The notes: a model not told the origin generated them from the letters alone. A DNA stretch of 64,000 nucleotides from Sympetrum striolatum (GCA_947579665.1 OX388352.1:72082113-72146112), one strand, 5' to 3'; shown: positions 23,005 to 35,640, counted from the stretch's first letter. A program made the numbers and translations.

Positions 23005-25794
23005 TTATAAATTCAGTTTATTCGGTAAAATCGTAAATGCTGTTTAATTATTAAAAACACTAACTGATATGCAGCTCTATTTTTTATTGTCGACCATTTT
23101 CGTTTGAAAAAATTGTAAATAAAGCGGAATTTGATCGTCGGGGTAATTTCTCAGCGTAGCTCCTCCTAAAGATAACGCCATAGGGAGTTTTCAGCCATAA
23201 GTCAGCTAAAGAAGATTATTCGTCCGTAAATCATCTTCTTTAGTTTATAGTTTATAAGTCTAACTATCAATGTAATATTCCGTCAAAATCAATCAATAAT
23301 TCGTGACTCGCCAGGAGTGCTTTATGAACAAAAAATTTTATAGTATTCCATAAGGAAACTCTAAACATAACATATAATTATATTCGCTCACTCTACTATA
23401 GAATAGATTAATCTATATTTAAGTTGGATTTATATTCTTTGCGGAGTTTTAGGTATTTATTTGTAAACTGATCGGTGAGTCTTAAAGACTAGCTTGTTTG
23501 GAAGAAACAGACTTTCCGGCTTATCAATGAGAATGGAGCTTCATTCATTCATGGAAACTCATTCGTATGCTGAACTATTTTGTGTGTGAAAAAGTAAAGT
23601 CCTATCACCTTACTATCCGAAGTTAGAGAATTGAGAGTGCGAGATATTTTGTATGATGTCCAGAAATAGACGAAGGCTGAGAAGACTGAAACATTGTATA
23701 GTGCGGGCGCTTTTAAGGCAAGTGGGACTCATATGATGAAGAGGTTAGTAGCGAAGTGAGACTATTGGGTACACGCCAAATTCCAAGGGACCGCCAATTA
23801 ACACTATGTAAGCTCAGAGACTATGAGTTACCGCCAAGTTACGATCCATATTCGGTATGTCCTGAAAAACGAAACGACATGACATTTCTAGCGACATTTT
23901 TCCTCGAGTCAAATTTCTTCATACATATCACTAGCAACATCATCTTACTTTTTAGGGTTGCTACTACCATAATGTATACTAAAGGCGTCGTTCCCTGCAA
24001 TTCAAAATTCTTCATTGATTTGGTAATAATGATATAATAGTTTCTATTTTTCCTCCGAGAAACATCAATGAAAGGAACAGAATTCTAAGATTCCAATTTA
24101 TCATAGTCCCTTTCTAGCCATCTCAAGTGAATCTTTCGTCTCGATCCCTTTTTAATCGATTCGCAGACTTTTAGAGTAATATGAAAGAGTGGATTAAAGT
24201 CAATTATTCTGCGCAATTTTCTCGGGTAGTCATTGCAATTTGTATTACTGTTGCGTATCGCAGCATTCTTCTAACTGCTTCTCGTTTCCTTACAGTTCTC
24301 TCACTTTCTCCTGAAAATGCGCGTTGTTTACGACCTTGGACCAGATCGACATACATATCTGCTTGAAAATAATGGTCAGCCCTGATGCTTAAATTGAGTA
24401 CATCTACCTACTGTGTGAAGGTTTTGTGCCTTCCCATTGCTGTTCGTTCGAGGAAATGTCTCTCCTTACTGATACAGTTACTCTACGCAGTATATGTGGG
24501 GCAGAACTGATATGGTTATGCTCCTCGATCCATTCATTGATTGGCTTCGTACCCTTCTCTCAATTCTTCATTAAATATTGAGCATACGAAGTGGCTAATA
24601 CATCGATCTAACATGGATTTTTTTCTCATTACTTTGAAACCTCAATTACTCGCCATGAAATGGTTCAAAATATGGTCAATTCTGAAGTAATATTATCTCA
24701 TCGACAAAAACAATAAGAAACGATAGTTTAACTGCATAATATAGGAATATTAAGGGTATTTATTTTTTCAACTTCATTTAAGTTGTTCAAGTTAGGTTCC
24801 GCATGACTGTATGCTGTGCTCATAGGGAATCCTGTGTACGAAATTACAAGGTTCCGGAAAACTCATCGACGAGCAAATTACAAAATACCCCACTTTTCGA
24901 CTTGAACTGCAATTTAATCTTATGAATAGTATAAGATTTAAATGTTTAAAATATGTTTCCTAGAAATCAGAGCAAAATTCTTTTTCCTCTGAAAAATCTT
25001 GCAACCGTCCTGAAGTATTTGCGTACTCGAAGACATGGAAACAAATTTTGAGATTGATGTTGGTTAGGCTAACGATAAGCAGATTTAAGTGCAGATAAAA
25101 ATTTTTCTCTACTGTCAAATTTGCTCTATTAAAGATGTAAACTTTAAATAATGTTAAGATTTACGCTAAGATAGGAAACTTTAATTTGCTGAGCATTGAG
25201 CGACGTGATTTTTTTCAAATTTGTGCTCGAATGTCTTCATTTGTGAGAGCTGAATTCACAGATGTGGATTGCATTATTCTTACACTGTTCCGAAGAAACG
25301 ACTCGTTTATGATGCGAATATTCGGTACACCTTATCTATCACTACTCACTTTAAATACGCCAAGGACGATAATCAAACGAAGTGCCGACCAAAATACTAA
25401 TGGCTGAACAGCCGTCATCGATTCTTTGTATGCGCATTCCATCAGCAGTACTCGCTAATATGGAGACATTATTTTCCTTGCATTTTGATGGACTTACAAT
25501 CTCTTTTCTCTCTTTGAAAAGGAAACAAACATTATTTTATGTTGTGAAAGACCGCTGCGCATCCTCTTTGCTAAAGTTATGGAATAATAATCAAAGCCTT
25601 AATGGTAAAAATATGGCATCTGAAAGTGCCGTATGTATAAAAGCAATACCGGATAACTTCACTGAGTAACATTCTGATCTGCGAATATTATTTAATTCTA
25701 CATTGATTTATAAAAATTGTTCATTAGTGTTACTTTATTTATTTCTGAGAGTAAAATGTTATCCATAACTTCTCTTATACTATATAATACATTA
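23005..25794. other. No recognisable gene
   Basis: AT-rich. Frames at 23756-24037, 24181-24366 and 25186-25669 (+) have no recognisable motif and no convincing splice context. Confidence 0.5.
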
Positions 25795-25945
25795 GAACTC
25801 CTGGATAGCCATGTGGGAAGCGCGTTCGGCTGTTCTGAAAGCGGTCCCGGGTTTGATTCCTGGTGGGAGCCTATGCGCGGAATTACCCAAGTTGTCGAAG
25901 CAATTTTAAGAATACTATTTTTACTACTATTACCCATTAAACTTC
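25795..25945 (+). mobile_element. tRNA-derived SINE, family A, copy 1
   Basis: An A-box-like TAGCCATGTGG is followed about 40 bp later by a B-box-like GGTTTGATTCC within GCGGTCCCGGGTTTGATTCC, so an RNA polymerase III promoter is likely in origin. After it come TGGTGGGAGC, then AGTTGTCGAAGCAATTTTAA and an AT-rich tail. The same body occurs on the minus strand at 44104-44295 and as a fragment at 45297-45345. Confidence 0.8.
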
Positions 25946-27520
25946 TGAAACACCATGAAAATTAAGAATCAGTTAAATAATCAAGATCTATAAAGCTATC
26001 TAAATGTTATAAAAAGGCAACCCTCCTACCTCAATACTCTACCCGCCGCTCGTATTATAATAGCTATTCAATCTCGCGCAGACCAAAGACGATAAATATG
26101 CATTATCATTAGATTCCAAAAGTATTTTACAATTTAACGACATCGCTGTCACACAAAAAAGGCCAACGAAAAGCTTGCTGTAAGGTAAGAAAATTTAGAA
26201 TTCGGCTGTTAAAGAAATAGAGGTTAAAATTCACCATTAGTCGGATTTGTAGGCGTTCCTCGTCTCTTTCACCGGTGTTCAGAGAAAACGAGAGAGGATA
26301 CCGCGCTTTAATTACACTCAATGCACATATCGAAAGCGATACTTTCTTCTTCAGGAGTAAATAGGTACAAAGGGAAAACGGTGTGGTGTTAGGTATTTAA
26401 TGTTCAGCGGTGGAGTGGGTTGGTTTTTTTCCCTATGACGGAGGGAGAGGTATGTTAAGAAAAGAGTTTTGATGCGGGGATTTCGGAATTTCTGTAGTGA
26501 CGTAGAAAGACGCTCAGTTTAAGAAAGAAAGCCGCCTCTGTTACCTGATTTTGGAGGGGAGTCCAAGAGGGTGATGAGTGAGGGGTGGCGCCCTTTTCTC
26601 CATTCATGAATTTCTCTTTGTTACTGTAGATAATGATGCATTTATATGCATCTGATTTGGAGGATTTTCGTACAGATCTTTATGCCTGGCGACCTAGTGT
26701 AGTAAGGGCCTTCGGCTTCGTCCACCATGGCTCTTTACGCTCAAGCAAACATTTAGTCGGAGCTTATTTAATTAAACCCTTTTTGATTATTCGGAGAAAT
26801 TCTATCTAAATATTATTTACTGTATTTGCACCCACAAAGCGGAGACAAACCATCCTTTCGCTCGTTAATTTAACCCTTACGCTCCAAAAAAATTGATTTG
26901 CGAATTACATATACTTGCCTCGGTAGCTTAAGTAATTTAATCACTACTACTTTCATCTCTGGCATTATGACATGATGGTCTGAAATACTGTCCACTATAT
27001 CGAGACTAGTTATCAATTGTCGGTGGTAGGTCTAGAATTTTACCTTGGCCCGCACGAGTCTTTTACCTGATCTAAAGCATGAAATGAAAAAGTATCAATT
27101 AATTTTTGCGATTTTTTTCCCTCTGGTCGTGTTGGACCATGTTAACTTACTCCAAATAATATGCGGTAGGTTAAAATTTCCTCATACGACTATGATTGCA
27201 TATTTTATATTTTCACTAATTATTTGTACAGTTTCGGATAAATCATCAATAAAATAAATTTCGCCATTGGGAGGACGATATAAGGAACAAAAATAAATTT
27301 TACTTCTGTTTGATCTTAAAATCGAGCACTAAATCATTTCGCTCCACCTGTTTTCTGCGAAGTTATTGCACTGACTAATTAAATGGTCCTTTGCTGCTAT
27401 AAAAGAATGAAAATTGCCAGTCGAGTTGTGAAGGATATTGTGGTTAGCTTCCGGAGTCTTCCGGAAACTTATAATTTCTTACACAGGATGAGAACAGAAT
27501 ACAGTGATGCAAATGGATCC
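25946..27520. other. No recognisable gene
   Basis: No frame with a recognisable product and no repeat pair found. The frames at 26127-26321 (-) and 27045-27257 (+) are short and featureless. Confidence 0.5.
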
Positions 27521-27827
27521 TACTTTCAAGTTAAATTTAAGAATTTTGTCATATAACAAGCGCCTTCCAGATTAAATTGAGTTTAAGGTAATGTGCCATC
27601 TCTCCCACTGAGGTCTCACCCGGACTTTCGGGAGAGATGGCCAAATGCATGGATGCAGAAAAATGTTAATATTTTTTGTGAAAATGTTTTTAAACAAAAT
27701 TTGTTTACATACTGTTAATAATCAATAAATTTTATATTCTATCACGCTGTTACACATTTTTGTCACACTTAAGTCATTGTTATGAAGTCATTTCTTTAGG
27801 TGGGGCATCTCAACCGGAATTACCTTA
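27521..27827 (+). mobile_element. MITE-like repeat with GAGATG(G/C)CC ends, copy 1
   Basis: 307 bp shared, in opposite orientation, with 38881-39184. Shared blocks include TTTTGTCATATAA, AAATTGAGTTTAAG, GGGAGAGATG and AAACAAATTTTGTTT-like stretches, ending at GGTGGGGCATCTCAACCGGA. Near the two ends are inverted versions of GCATCTC(TC)CC and TAAGGTAAT, suggesting degenerate terminal inverted repeats. A third, partial relative of the right end lies at 31366-31392. There is no coding capacity. Confidence 0.75.
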
Positions 27828-30411
27828 TAAAAAATCTGCTGTACAAATAACTTTGCGTTCAAATGATGTGGATAATATATTTATATTATGATTCATTTTT
27901 TATATTTGGTCAAATATGGCCACTATTAACCCTAAAAAGAGTAAGAGATCGAAGCGATGATACCCAAACCATATTTTCAATCAGAACACCTTAACTGACT
28001 TTAAAGCAGAAACCATGACAAGGATGTTTACCACCATAGATAGACAGAGATATTACACCTCAGTCAGCGCATCTCAGTCCCTCTGTTCATGTTCAAAATA
28101 TGAACTTTCATAGATTCATCCATCTAATGAATGCATTTAAATTAAAAAGCAACGTTGTGGGGGAAATGATCGCAAATACACAGTCCAGTTTTGCAACAGG
28201 CGAAACAATGTGGTTTGTTTGCTGTGTAAACTTCCGCGAACATCATCACTGCTTTCACCCAAGCTTTCTCAACTTTCTTTGTTTCAGAACTGCTCGAGCG
28301 ATGCTCATATCTTTATCAATCGCGCTCATCTTCGTGCTCGGGCTTCATCTAGTTTCTAGGGGAAGGATATTTTGATGGAATTTCGCATTTATGAGATATT
28401 TTCCATTCAAGCCATTGTCGTGACATTGGATGTGCTGTCGACCACTAACTTATTTTACACCGGCTTATTCAGGGAGTGTTAAACTTGCTTCACGCGTAAT
28501 TAGTCATTGTTCTATCTGAATAATGAACTTGAATATTATTCATCGCCATTCATAGCGCCATGAATCGAAACCAAGGTCGTTTCCAAGTAAAATTTCCTGT
28601 TGCTAGTAAAGTTTATGTTTTCTTTTGTTCCCGAGGGAGACTTACCTCTAAGTCACGTCACAAGCAGTGGATTATTTGATTTACGTTTTGAAATCATCCG
28701 CATTCTTCAGAATACCAAGCTGTTTGAATTCCAAGAAGTGGATTAGATATAAGGTTATACGTTTGTTCACTATTCCACGTTCTTAGAATTTTGTGCAACA
28801 AATTTATTTTAGCAACATTACGTAACTGCTTTTAGACCTTTCATTACAGAGTCGCTAATTACATGCGTAACTTTTCCCATTGACTATCAATATCACTTTC
28901 AGTAAATAACGGCACAATTCGTGATACAAACGATTTTTTCGGTCGCGAAGTATTGTATTTCTGTATTTTTTTGGACTCGGTTGCATCGTAATATTTTGGT
29001 GGATGCTTGCGTTTGCACATGTGTATTAGAAATTGAGACCAAGATAAAATGGATCTACCTATTCTTATAAAGAGGGAAGTTTTATCGCAGGGTCTATTTT
29101 ATCGTAATTTGGGAATCAAGGAAAATGTCGTTTATTTTCATGAATGTGATTCCGAAATGAATTCCAAAATATCCAAATATCTAAAAGTGATGCATTTTCC
29201 AGCCTTTGTAGCATTGTATTCATAAATTATAATATCAATGTAATAAGTCATTACGATCTAGTTACGATACCATTTTCGAATTACATATGTAAGGTTTTAA
29301 TTGTAAATTCTATTTACTCTGCCGTTAATTGAGACTGGAATGATTGTTCTCTTAACCATCTTATCCGGATAAACACAAGATGATTAAAATCATGATATAA
29401 CCATCGAAACCTTGTCGAGGACATTCAATTCTTCAATTCAATTCAAATTCAATTAAATTTTTAGTTCTAAATCACACTACATAGAGAATCCAACGTTAGA
29501 TCCCCAAGTCTAACTCATTAAATTACTCATTTTCTATAAAAAATATAAAATACTTATAATAAGCAATGAACCTAGATGTTAAAATGCAAACGAATAAAAA
29601 ATTATTCCCCTAAATATTCATTGGTACTTCTAAGATAACCATTATGTCAATAACAGAGTGTGAAACTAGTGAAAACATTACGAGATAATTTCATATTCAT
29701 TTCAAAAGGTTTCACTTCAAAAACTTCCCTGATGTTCGAAGTGGTGTAGTTGATCCAAGCGAAAAATATCCATACTATATTTTTTATACTTCTCTTTGAC
29801 GTGCAGTAGACTCAGACGCGTACACAAAGATCTTTCAAGAAAAACTATGAGGGTGAAAATCTTACATGAACATTACTTGAAGCATAATTTTTCCAGAAGA
29901 TTTGCTTTCTTACTTAAGCAAAGTGCAAGTGTCTCTAAAAATAACAACAACTCTGTACAATTTCCTCTTTTGGTCAATTCTCATATTTTTAATTATTAAA
30001 TGTATCGCATGTAATTTTCTTTGACCTTGTTCGGGATGAATAGATTATTGTTACCTCGTAAAGTAAATAAAGTAAGAAAATTTTCAAGAGAGCTAGAATT
30101 GGAAGATTTCTTCATATATTACTGTGAAGAGTGAAATCGCGAGTGAAAAGAAAACTTCACTTTCCAACCCATCGGTAACAACTGGCTGAATAAATATTTT
30201 CCGTGGAGAGAATAACGAGAATCTCTGCAGCGTGTATCTCCGATTTGATTGAGTGCCCGACGATTATTATTATTTATTGAACACATATAGATTACCCTAA
30301 TCAAATGTGTTATAAAAAATTGACGACACAATACATATAAAAGATTAAATAAGAATTAAATTTTATGTCACAGATGTCAAATCTATATCGTTGTAAAGTT
30401 AGACGCAAGAC
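27828..30411. other. No recognisable gene
   Basis: AT-rich. It includes an (AATTC)n-like low-complexity run at about 29425-29460. The frames at 28100-28375 and 29796-29999 (+) have no recognised motif. Confidence 0.5.
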
Positions 30412-30626
30412 TCCATAGCTTTCCTAGTTCATTCCTCGCATATTCGATCCTTCCAACCAAGATTGGTGTCCCTTCTTTCCCTCCTAACAAGAAAATTAAT
30501 CTCATCACCTTTAAGTTGGGTTATTGTGGACTCAGAAATATAATAAAAATGTCGAAATTTTATGCAAAAATTTCTCGCAGAAGATATTTTTGGATTTCGA
30601 AAAAAAATTACATTTGTAATGTACAT
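30412..30626 (-). pseudogene. Mobile-element coding fragment, copy 1 (LINE ORF2 C-terminus?)
   Basis: The minus-strand translation includes TQLKGDEINFLVRRERRDTN and LGWKDRI before a stop near 30429. The block 30412-30550 has a diverged direct copy at 39404-39561, where the matching frame reads TQLKGDEIN, then GRKERRDTNTGWNDGI, and stops at the same type of position. Preservation of one reading frame and a shared stop between diverged copies indicates former coding sequence, probably the C-terminus of a LINE ORF2. Confidence 0.55.
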
Positions 30627-30784
30627 GTGGGTAGGCCGCTTTTCCCGGGTATTACCTTTCGATTTGAAATAAAAGTGGCAGAACGCTCCACCCTAGTGCT
30701 AACTAAGCAATACATCATCTTTTGATCGTGCATAAAATATATTCAACCGTGGATTTAATTTGAAATTTAAATTTAAATGTAGAT

Positions 30785-30852
30785 TACAAACCCAAGGAAA
30801 AACGGACATGAAAAAAGTCTGGGATTCCTCTGGATTTTCTTGGGTGCACGCC
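30785..30852 (-). mobile_element. SINE family B, truncated copy
   Basis: AAGGAAAAACGGAC, TGAAAAAAGTCTG and CTTGGGTGCACGCC match the body of family B seen at 35519-35632 and 46085-46215. The tRNA-like head is missing. Confidence 0.6.
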
Positions 30853-30959
30853 CTAATGTGAAACATACCCTCAACCCTTTCCTTGTAGATTACAAACGTT
30901 TTCTTGAAAAATCCTTAATCCGTATCACCTCAAAGTTACATTGATACTAATTAGATACT

Positions 30960-31392
30960 AAAGATAGCACTGGGGCATCTATCCCGAGAAGAGGTGGGGC
31001 GTCTATTTTTTCAGTACGGGAGAGATGCCCTTACTTCCAGTAGGGCTACACTTTGTCCAACATGGCCAGTCACTGAACGTGGATGTTATATGAATCTATA
31101 GCCACAAGGTTCCGCCCTTTGATTTAAAATATTCTAACATTTAAACTGATGCCAACCAGAAACATTATATATATTATATATATCTTATAACAGAGCGGAA
31201 AGAAACAGTGCCTACTTGAAATAATGTTATAAATCTGCGTAAAAAGAATTCATCGCCGTGAAACTCTTACAAATAGACAGGTGCCTTCCGACTAACTGAC
31301 GCACACCGTCAGTAAATCAATCTTATGGCTTTCCTTAAAAGTACTACGACTGTGGTATCTCTACCGGTGGGGCTTCTCACCCGGAATTACCA
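30960..31392. repeat. Partial relatives of the GAGATGCCCC repeat
   Basis: GGGGCATCTATCCCGAGA (about 30973), GTACGGGAGAGATGCCC (about 31014) and GGTGGGGCTTCTCACCCGGA (31366 on) match the ends of the repeat at 27521 and 38881. Between them no continuous match was seen. It may be a diverged longer family member or several fragments. Confidence 0.5.
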
Positions 31393-31679
31393 TATGTAAT
31401 AGCAGAGATTGCAATCAAATAGTCTTTAAACGGAAGTAACTTTTAGGTATGCGAAATCCAAACATCCAGAATTGATGCTATGCCTCATTTGAGTAGGGGT
31501 ACGAGGACCCAAATGAGTCTATTGATGTGTACAGGTTTTTTTGTAAATCGTATTCCAATTTAATTTGACGGCACTTCAAGAGGGTTTTGTTAAAGCCAAT
31601 TTTATTTATTTCGCGTCCCTCTAGTATACTAACAGAAGAAAATTAAGAACTAAATTAATACTCATTCATGAGTTCTACC

Positions 31680-31991
31680 TTTTGGTAGGTTCATATACAC
31701 TCAAAAGTCCCTATTAAGCGCCATCTTCTTAATTTCCTTATATTTAATCCCACCCCTAATGTCATCCAACATCTTTTACCTTTGTCTTCCACTCTGTTTT
31801 TTACGCTGAATTATACCCTCAATTATAGTTTTCAACAATCCCTTTCCCCCCAATCCCTTCTCTCCATTTCTTCTGTCGATATTTAATAACTTCAATGAAA
31901 GCCTCTCCTCCCCAACCATCTCCAGCATTTCCGCGTTTTTTTTGCAGTTAATATTACAAATAATAAAAAATACAACTAGCTTAAAATGCAC
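31680..31991 (-). pseudogene. LINE reverse-transcriptase C-terminal fragment
   Basis: The minus-strand frame reads GGKGLLKTIIEGIIQRKKQS and GRQR, then TAA, and in the same frame KMLDDIRGGIKYKEIKKMAL NRD before a final TGA. Block order IIEG..R.K.GRQR..MLDDI..G..Y.E.K.MA..R is the standard tail of RTE-like LINE ORF2. One nonsense codon, and no upstream RT domain: a dead 5'-truncated copy. Confidence 0.8.
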
Positions 31992-32338
31992 CCACCTTCC
32001 GCTGCTTTATATGCAAATCATAGGATATATGTAAAAGACACTCGAATATAGCAATGGAGAGAAGATAAGCCAAATGAAAATGCTGAGGTGTTAACAGTAG
32101 TCCTTAGGTTGTTCATCTTGGATACCCTTACCCCACAAGTATAAAACTTCATGGAACTGGCATTATTAAGAGCATTTCACACCTGAAATAGACAATTAAG
32201 TGGTACGGATACCTTTCTACATTTATGTATCGTTGACGACGAAGAGAAAATTACCTCTTTCTCCCTGATTCCCTGCTTTTTGTCATCTCACGACTTGATA
32301 CATAACCTATCCTTTTATCACTCCTTTCGTTCCTCCTC
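31992..32338. other. No recognisable feature
   Basis: AT-rich spacer between two LINE fragments in opposite orientation. Confidence 0.5.
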
Positions 32339-32923
32339 TATCGTTCAGATATCAAAATTTTAAAAAACTTTGACGTCCCTAGGTTTCTAGCGGAACTAAA
32401 TGCTGTCGATTGGGCTGAAGTTTTTAAGTCATGCAACTTAGATCGTAAACTTCATTGTTATAATCCTAATATATTAAGTTGTATTAATCGTCCTGCTACA
32501 TTTAAACTATGCACCTCTAAACGTTCTCATGCCTCTTGGAGTAATGAGGAAATTAGAGAGCTGATAAGGCAAAGAAATCGTATTCGCTGTGTTTATGTAC
32601 GGACAAAGACTCCTTCCTCTCGAATTGAATTTATTGAAATTCGTAACCGTGTTAAATCACCTATATCTGAGGCTGAGGTTAAATCACCTATATCTGAGGC
32701 TAAAAGAATTTATTATTCCGAAAAATTGTCTTCTTCCCAAGACTCAAGATCTACCTGGAAAGAGCTGAGGAGCTTAGAGCTACTACTGCAACGCATTAAC
32801 ATTCTACCAACGGGAATTTCACCTTCCCAATTGAGTTCTCTCTTCATCACTTCTTCGTCTTGCTCTTTCTTTGTTCCACCCTCCCTAGATTACTCAGTTT
32901 ATTTTAATGACAAGTTATATTAA
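32339..32923 (+). pseudogene. LINE ORF2 fragment, endonuclease-RT linker (Jockey/CR1-like)
   Basis: One frame is open for 195 codons to TAA (32921-32923), although it lacks an early Met. It reads FLAELNAVDWAEVFKSCNLD, then RSHASWSNEEIRELIRQRNR and ISEAKRIYYSEKL, then STWKELRSLELL and ISPSQLSSLF. This order (DW..., 'W(l/s)..eI..Li..Rn', 'K..YY...l', 'W..l..l') is typical of the region between the endonuclease and reverse transcriptase of Jockey/CR1-type LINEs. A 27-bp in-frame tandem duplication (32651-32677 and 32678-32704) repeats VKSPISEA. Both the endonuclease and the RT catalytic domain are missing. Confidence 0.75.
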
Positions 32924-33404
32924 TAGAAAAGTTAAAAGCTATAGGTACCTAGGAGCTATGATAACAGATGATTGGAGTAGTTTTGCAGAAATAAAAGGAA
33001 GAATAGCAATGGCAAAAGTGGCCTTAAGCCAGAAGAGAAACTTGCTGTGCTGTAAGAACCTAGATCTGGAACTGATAAAAAGGATAGCAAAATGTTATGT
33101 ATGGATCGTAGTAATGCATGGATGTGAGGCATGGACGTAAATGAAATGTGAAAGGAATAGAATTTGAAATGTGGGTGCGGAGAAGGATGGAGAAGGTGAG
33201 ATGGGTAGATACTGTATGGCGAGAAATGAGGAGATCTTGAATAATGTAAAAGAAGAAAGAAATATGATAAAGGATATCAGAAAAATGAAAGCTTACTGCT
33301 TATGCCATGTAATTCGAGGGAATAGCATACTACTGCTGGCATTAGATGTTTCAGTGGATGGAAAGAATAAGAGAGGAAGAAAAAGAATTAAGATGGTGCC
33401 TTAA
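32904..33404 (+). pseudogene. LINE ORF2 C-terminal half, RTE-like, frameshifted
   Basis: The first frame reads KSYRYLGAMITDDWSSFAEI, then KGRIAMAKVALSQKRNLLC and KRIAKCYVWIVVMHGCEAWT, ending at TAA (33138-33140). After a frameshift, EFEMWVRRRMEKVRWVD is followed by a second frameshift and NEEILNNVKEERNMIKDIRK, then DGKNKRGRKRIKMVP. This is the RT-thumb to C-terminal region of the RTE/CFDP2-like group, with at least two frameshifts and one stop. It begins almost exactly where the preceding, different LINE fragment stops, so the two are separate insertions or a chimeric copy. Confidence 0.8.
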
Positions 33405-34480
33405 TAAGGTAAGATACCTTAATGAGGTAAAAAAAGAATTATAGAGAAACCAAAAAGAAGGATTAGGATAGGAGAGAATTGAGACGGCTATTATTAATTA
33501 GTTTTCTTAAACGTTTATAAAATCCGCTTTGCTTTTTTGTTATCTTTTTGTTACTTTCAAGGAAAAACATCTACATAACTCATATTCATATCAGTAAAAA
33601 AATTTAAAAAATACTGTAAATGCGGGGAAATTGCGAAAAAATGGAAATAATAACTGAAGGATAGCTCCAAAATTTTCCGTATCCGTGCACTAAAGATACT
33701 TTCTTGAACTCCGCGAGAAATGATTAAAATTTGGGATTAATCCAAGAAAACTAGCACTACAATACACACAATTGTACAAATTTAAATTGTCTACGTGATT
33801 TTCCGTTTTCCATTTTCTTGCGTTTAACATGCATGTTGATTTGTAGAATCGAATGAAGAGCATGAATAGAAGATGAATCTTCGACGTACAGAATTTAAAG
33901 AGATTATTTCCTTAGCTTCCTGCATTCTCATCTTTGTTGGAGCTTAAGATTAAGAATTATTAAAATTTAATATTTTTTAAAAATGTATGGAGCTTTTCAT
34001 CCATGTGATAATTTACAATTTCTTTTTCTACTTTCAGGGTGAAGAATCATCTTTAGTAATATATGTCGCCGTTCAAATCAGAAAAACAGGAGATGCTGTT
34101 TTGGATTATACAAAGTGCCAACGCATCTTGTGAAACGTTCTTACAGAGTGAATCTTTTTCGGCGCGAAAATAATCCGCTCACACATCAGCTCTTTCCTCT
34201 TTCTGCGATGGACGTACAAAAACGAGGTAACGAATTATTCTATATCTACGTCCCAAGATTGGAAAGATGGTTTAAATTGTAGCAATAGCTTCTCGGAGAA
34301 AGCTGGAGTTTTGAGAAGACTAGGTTTTAATTTAGCTTTTAAAAACCATAATTTCAAAATGCTTTCATTTAAATCTTCCATTACAATATTCAAACGCCAT
34401 TCCTTCATATTTACTGCTGTACATAAGAGATCATAAATACATTTTATATACGCTGTTTAACGTTCCACTGACGGCCCTTG
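33405..34480. other. No recognisable gene
   Basis: A-rich and AT-rich; it starts with A-rich sequence that may be the 3' end of the preceding LINE copy. No motif found. Confidence 0.5.
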
Positions 34481-35110
34481 GTTGAATCCCAGGAAGCAGT
34501 TTACATTACCCTATGCATTTCATATGGGGATAATGGAGTCTTATTTCAGGACCTTCCCGGTATGATATCGAATTCAAAATTTGAATTAAATAGGTTTTAT
34601 TTCTACTAGGGCGTTATATGTGTTCACATTTTGCAAAAGGTCCTGCTTTTGATTCCAGGCAGCCCTACTATTTTAAATATGGAAATGTGGAAATTCTGCG
34701 GCCAGGCATATGAACAGAAGTAATGCATGGTAATTCTTTTAAGATTTTTGCTAAGTCTTTCCAAAGTATAGTTCTTAAAAAATAAGTGTCCCGGCATAAA
34801 TATTGGGCTTTGAATCTCAGTTTCATGGTTTCGATGCCAGAAGGCCCCGAAGTCCCGATTTTTCCATAAGGATGCATCGCGAGGAATTTTGGAAATTCTT
34901 TTGAGGCACTTCCCGGAAAATTAAAGAGTTGAAATTCAAGGAATCGCTGGAAGCGCTACATATCCAAAGAAAACCACAAAAAAAAATTCCCAAAAATTTG
35001 CCTTGGTTTGACGCCAGGGCAAATATCCTCCTATTTAAAAATGCATTGGGACGATTTTTAAGAATATTTTTGAATCGTTTCCCGTTCACGTGGAAACTTA
35101 AAACTTGGCA
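34481..35110. repeat. Degenerate tandem array, about four units of 150-195 bp
   Basis: Each unit contains a B-box-like element (GGTTGAATCCCAGG at 34490, TTTTGATTCCAGG at 34634, GGTTTCGATGCCAG at 34827, GGTTTGACGCCAGG at 35007). Each is followed by ATGCAT- or TATGGGG-type sequence, (T)TAAGATTTTTG-like sequence and TTCCCGG or TTTCC. Spacing is about 150, 195 and 175 bp. Identity between units is low, so unit limits are uncertain. It may be an old satellite or SINE-derived array. Confidence 0.5.
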
Positions 35111-35518
35111 TGTGAATATACATCATACATACATTTCATATACACAGCTTAGCGTTTCCTTCTTATCTTACCGATCCGTGTAGCTGAGCAGTTAAATTTC
35201 CCCAGCATTCTCAATAGTTCCACTTACTTGAGTAATTTCACCCTCATGTTGTCGAAATGTCGCTGATTTTATACTCAGCCAAACATCATTCAATAGCTTC
35301 ACGGATTAAAGTCAAGTGGGGTTAAATCAGGAGGACGAGGATAATGCTCTATACTTCCTCGTCGATCGGCCTGGGAAAGTGCTACCGTGGTCATATTAAA
35401 GATGATGTTATGTAACCTACTCTTTCCCTCTACTGAAATAATCGAACAGCTGATTAATGGCAATCCATTAGAGAAATTCATTATGTGGCGAAAATTATAA
35501 CTTATTAAAGAGGATCCA
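35111..35518. other. No recognisable feature
   Basis: Spacer between the degenerate array and the SINE copy, with no motif recognised. Confidence 0.5.
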
Positions 35519-35640
35519 TCCCAAGGAAAAACGGACTTGAAAAAAGTCTGACAGGTCCGGGATTCGAACCCGAAATATTCCTCTAACCGGAACAACTTGA
35601 ACGGGACGGTTGCCTTGAACAACTGGGCTGTTGTTTTACG
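35519..35640 (-). mobile_element. tRNA-derived SINE, family B, copy
   Basis: On the minus strand, GGGTTCGAATCCCGG is a perfect T-arm with B box, followed by ACCTGTCAGACTTTTTTCAA and GTCCGTTTTTCCTTGGG. The same tail follows the tRNA-like head at 46137-46207. The anticodon and D-arm part of this copy is diverged. Confidence 0.8.

Noticed and set aside
25698..25965. Protein-coding frames on both strands at 25.7-25.96 kb
   Set aside because: They lie across a tRNA-derived SINE; the GC-rich B-box region keeps frames open by chance.
34481..35110. CRISPR-like array
   Set aside because: Units are long, diverged and lack identical direct repeats with unique spacers; the genome is eukaryotic.
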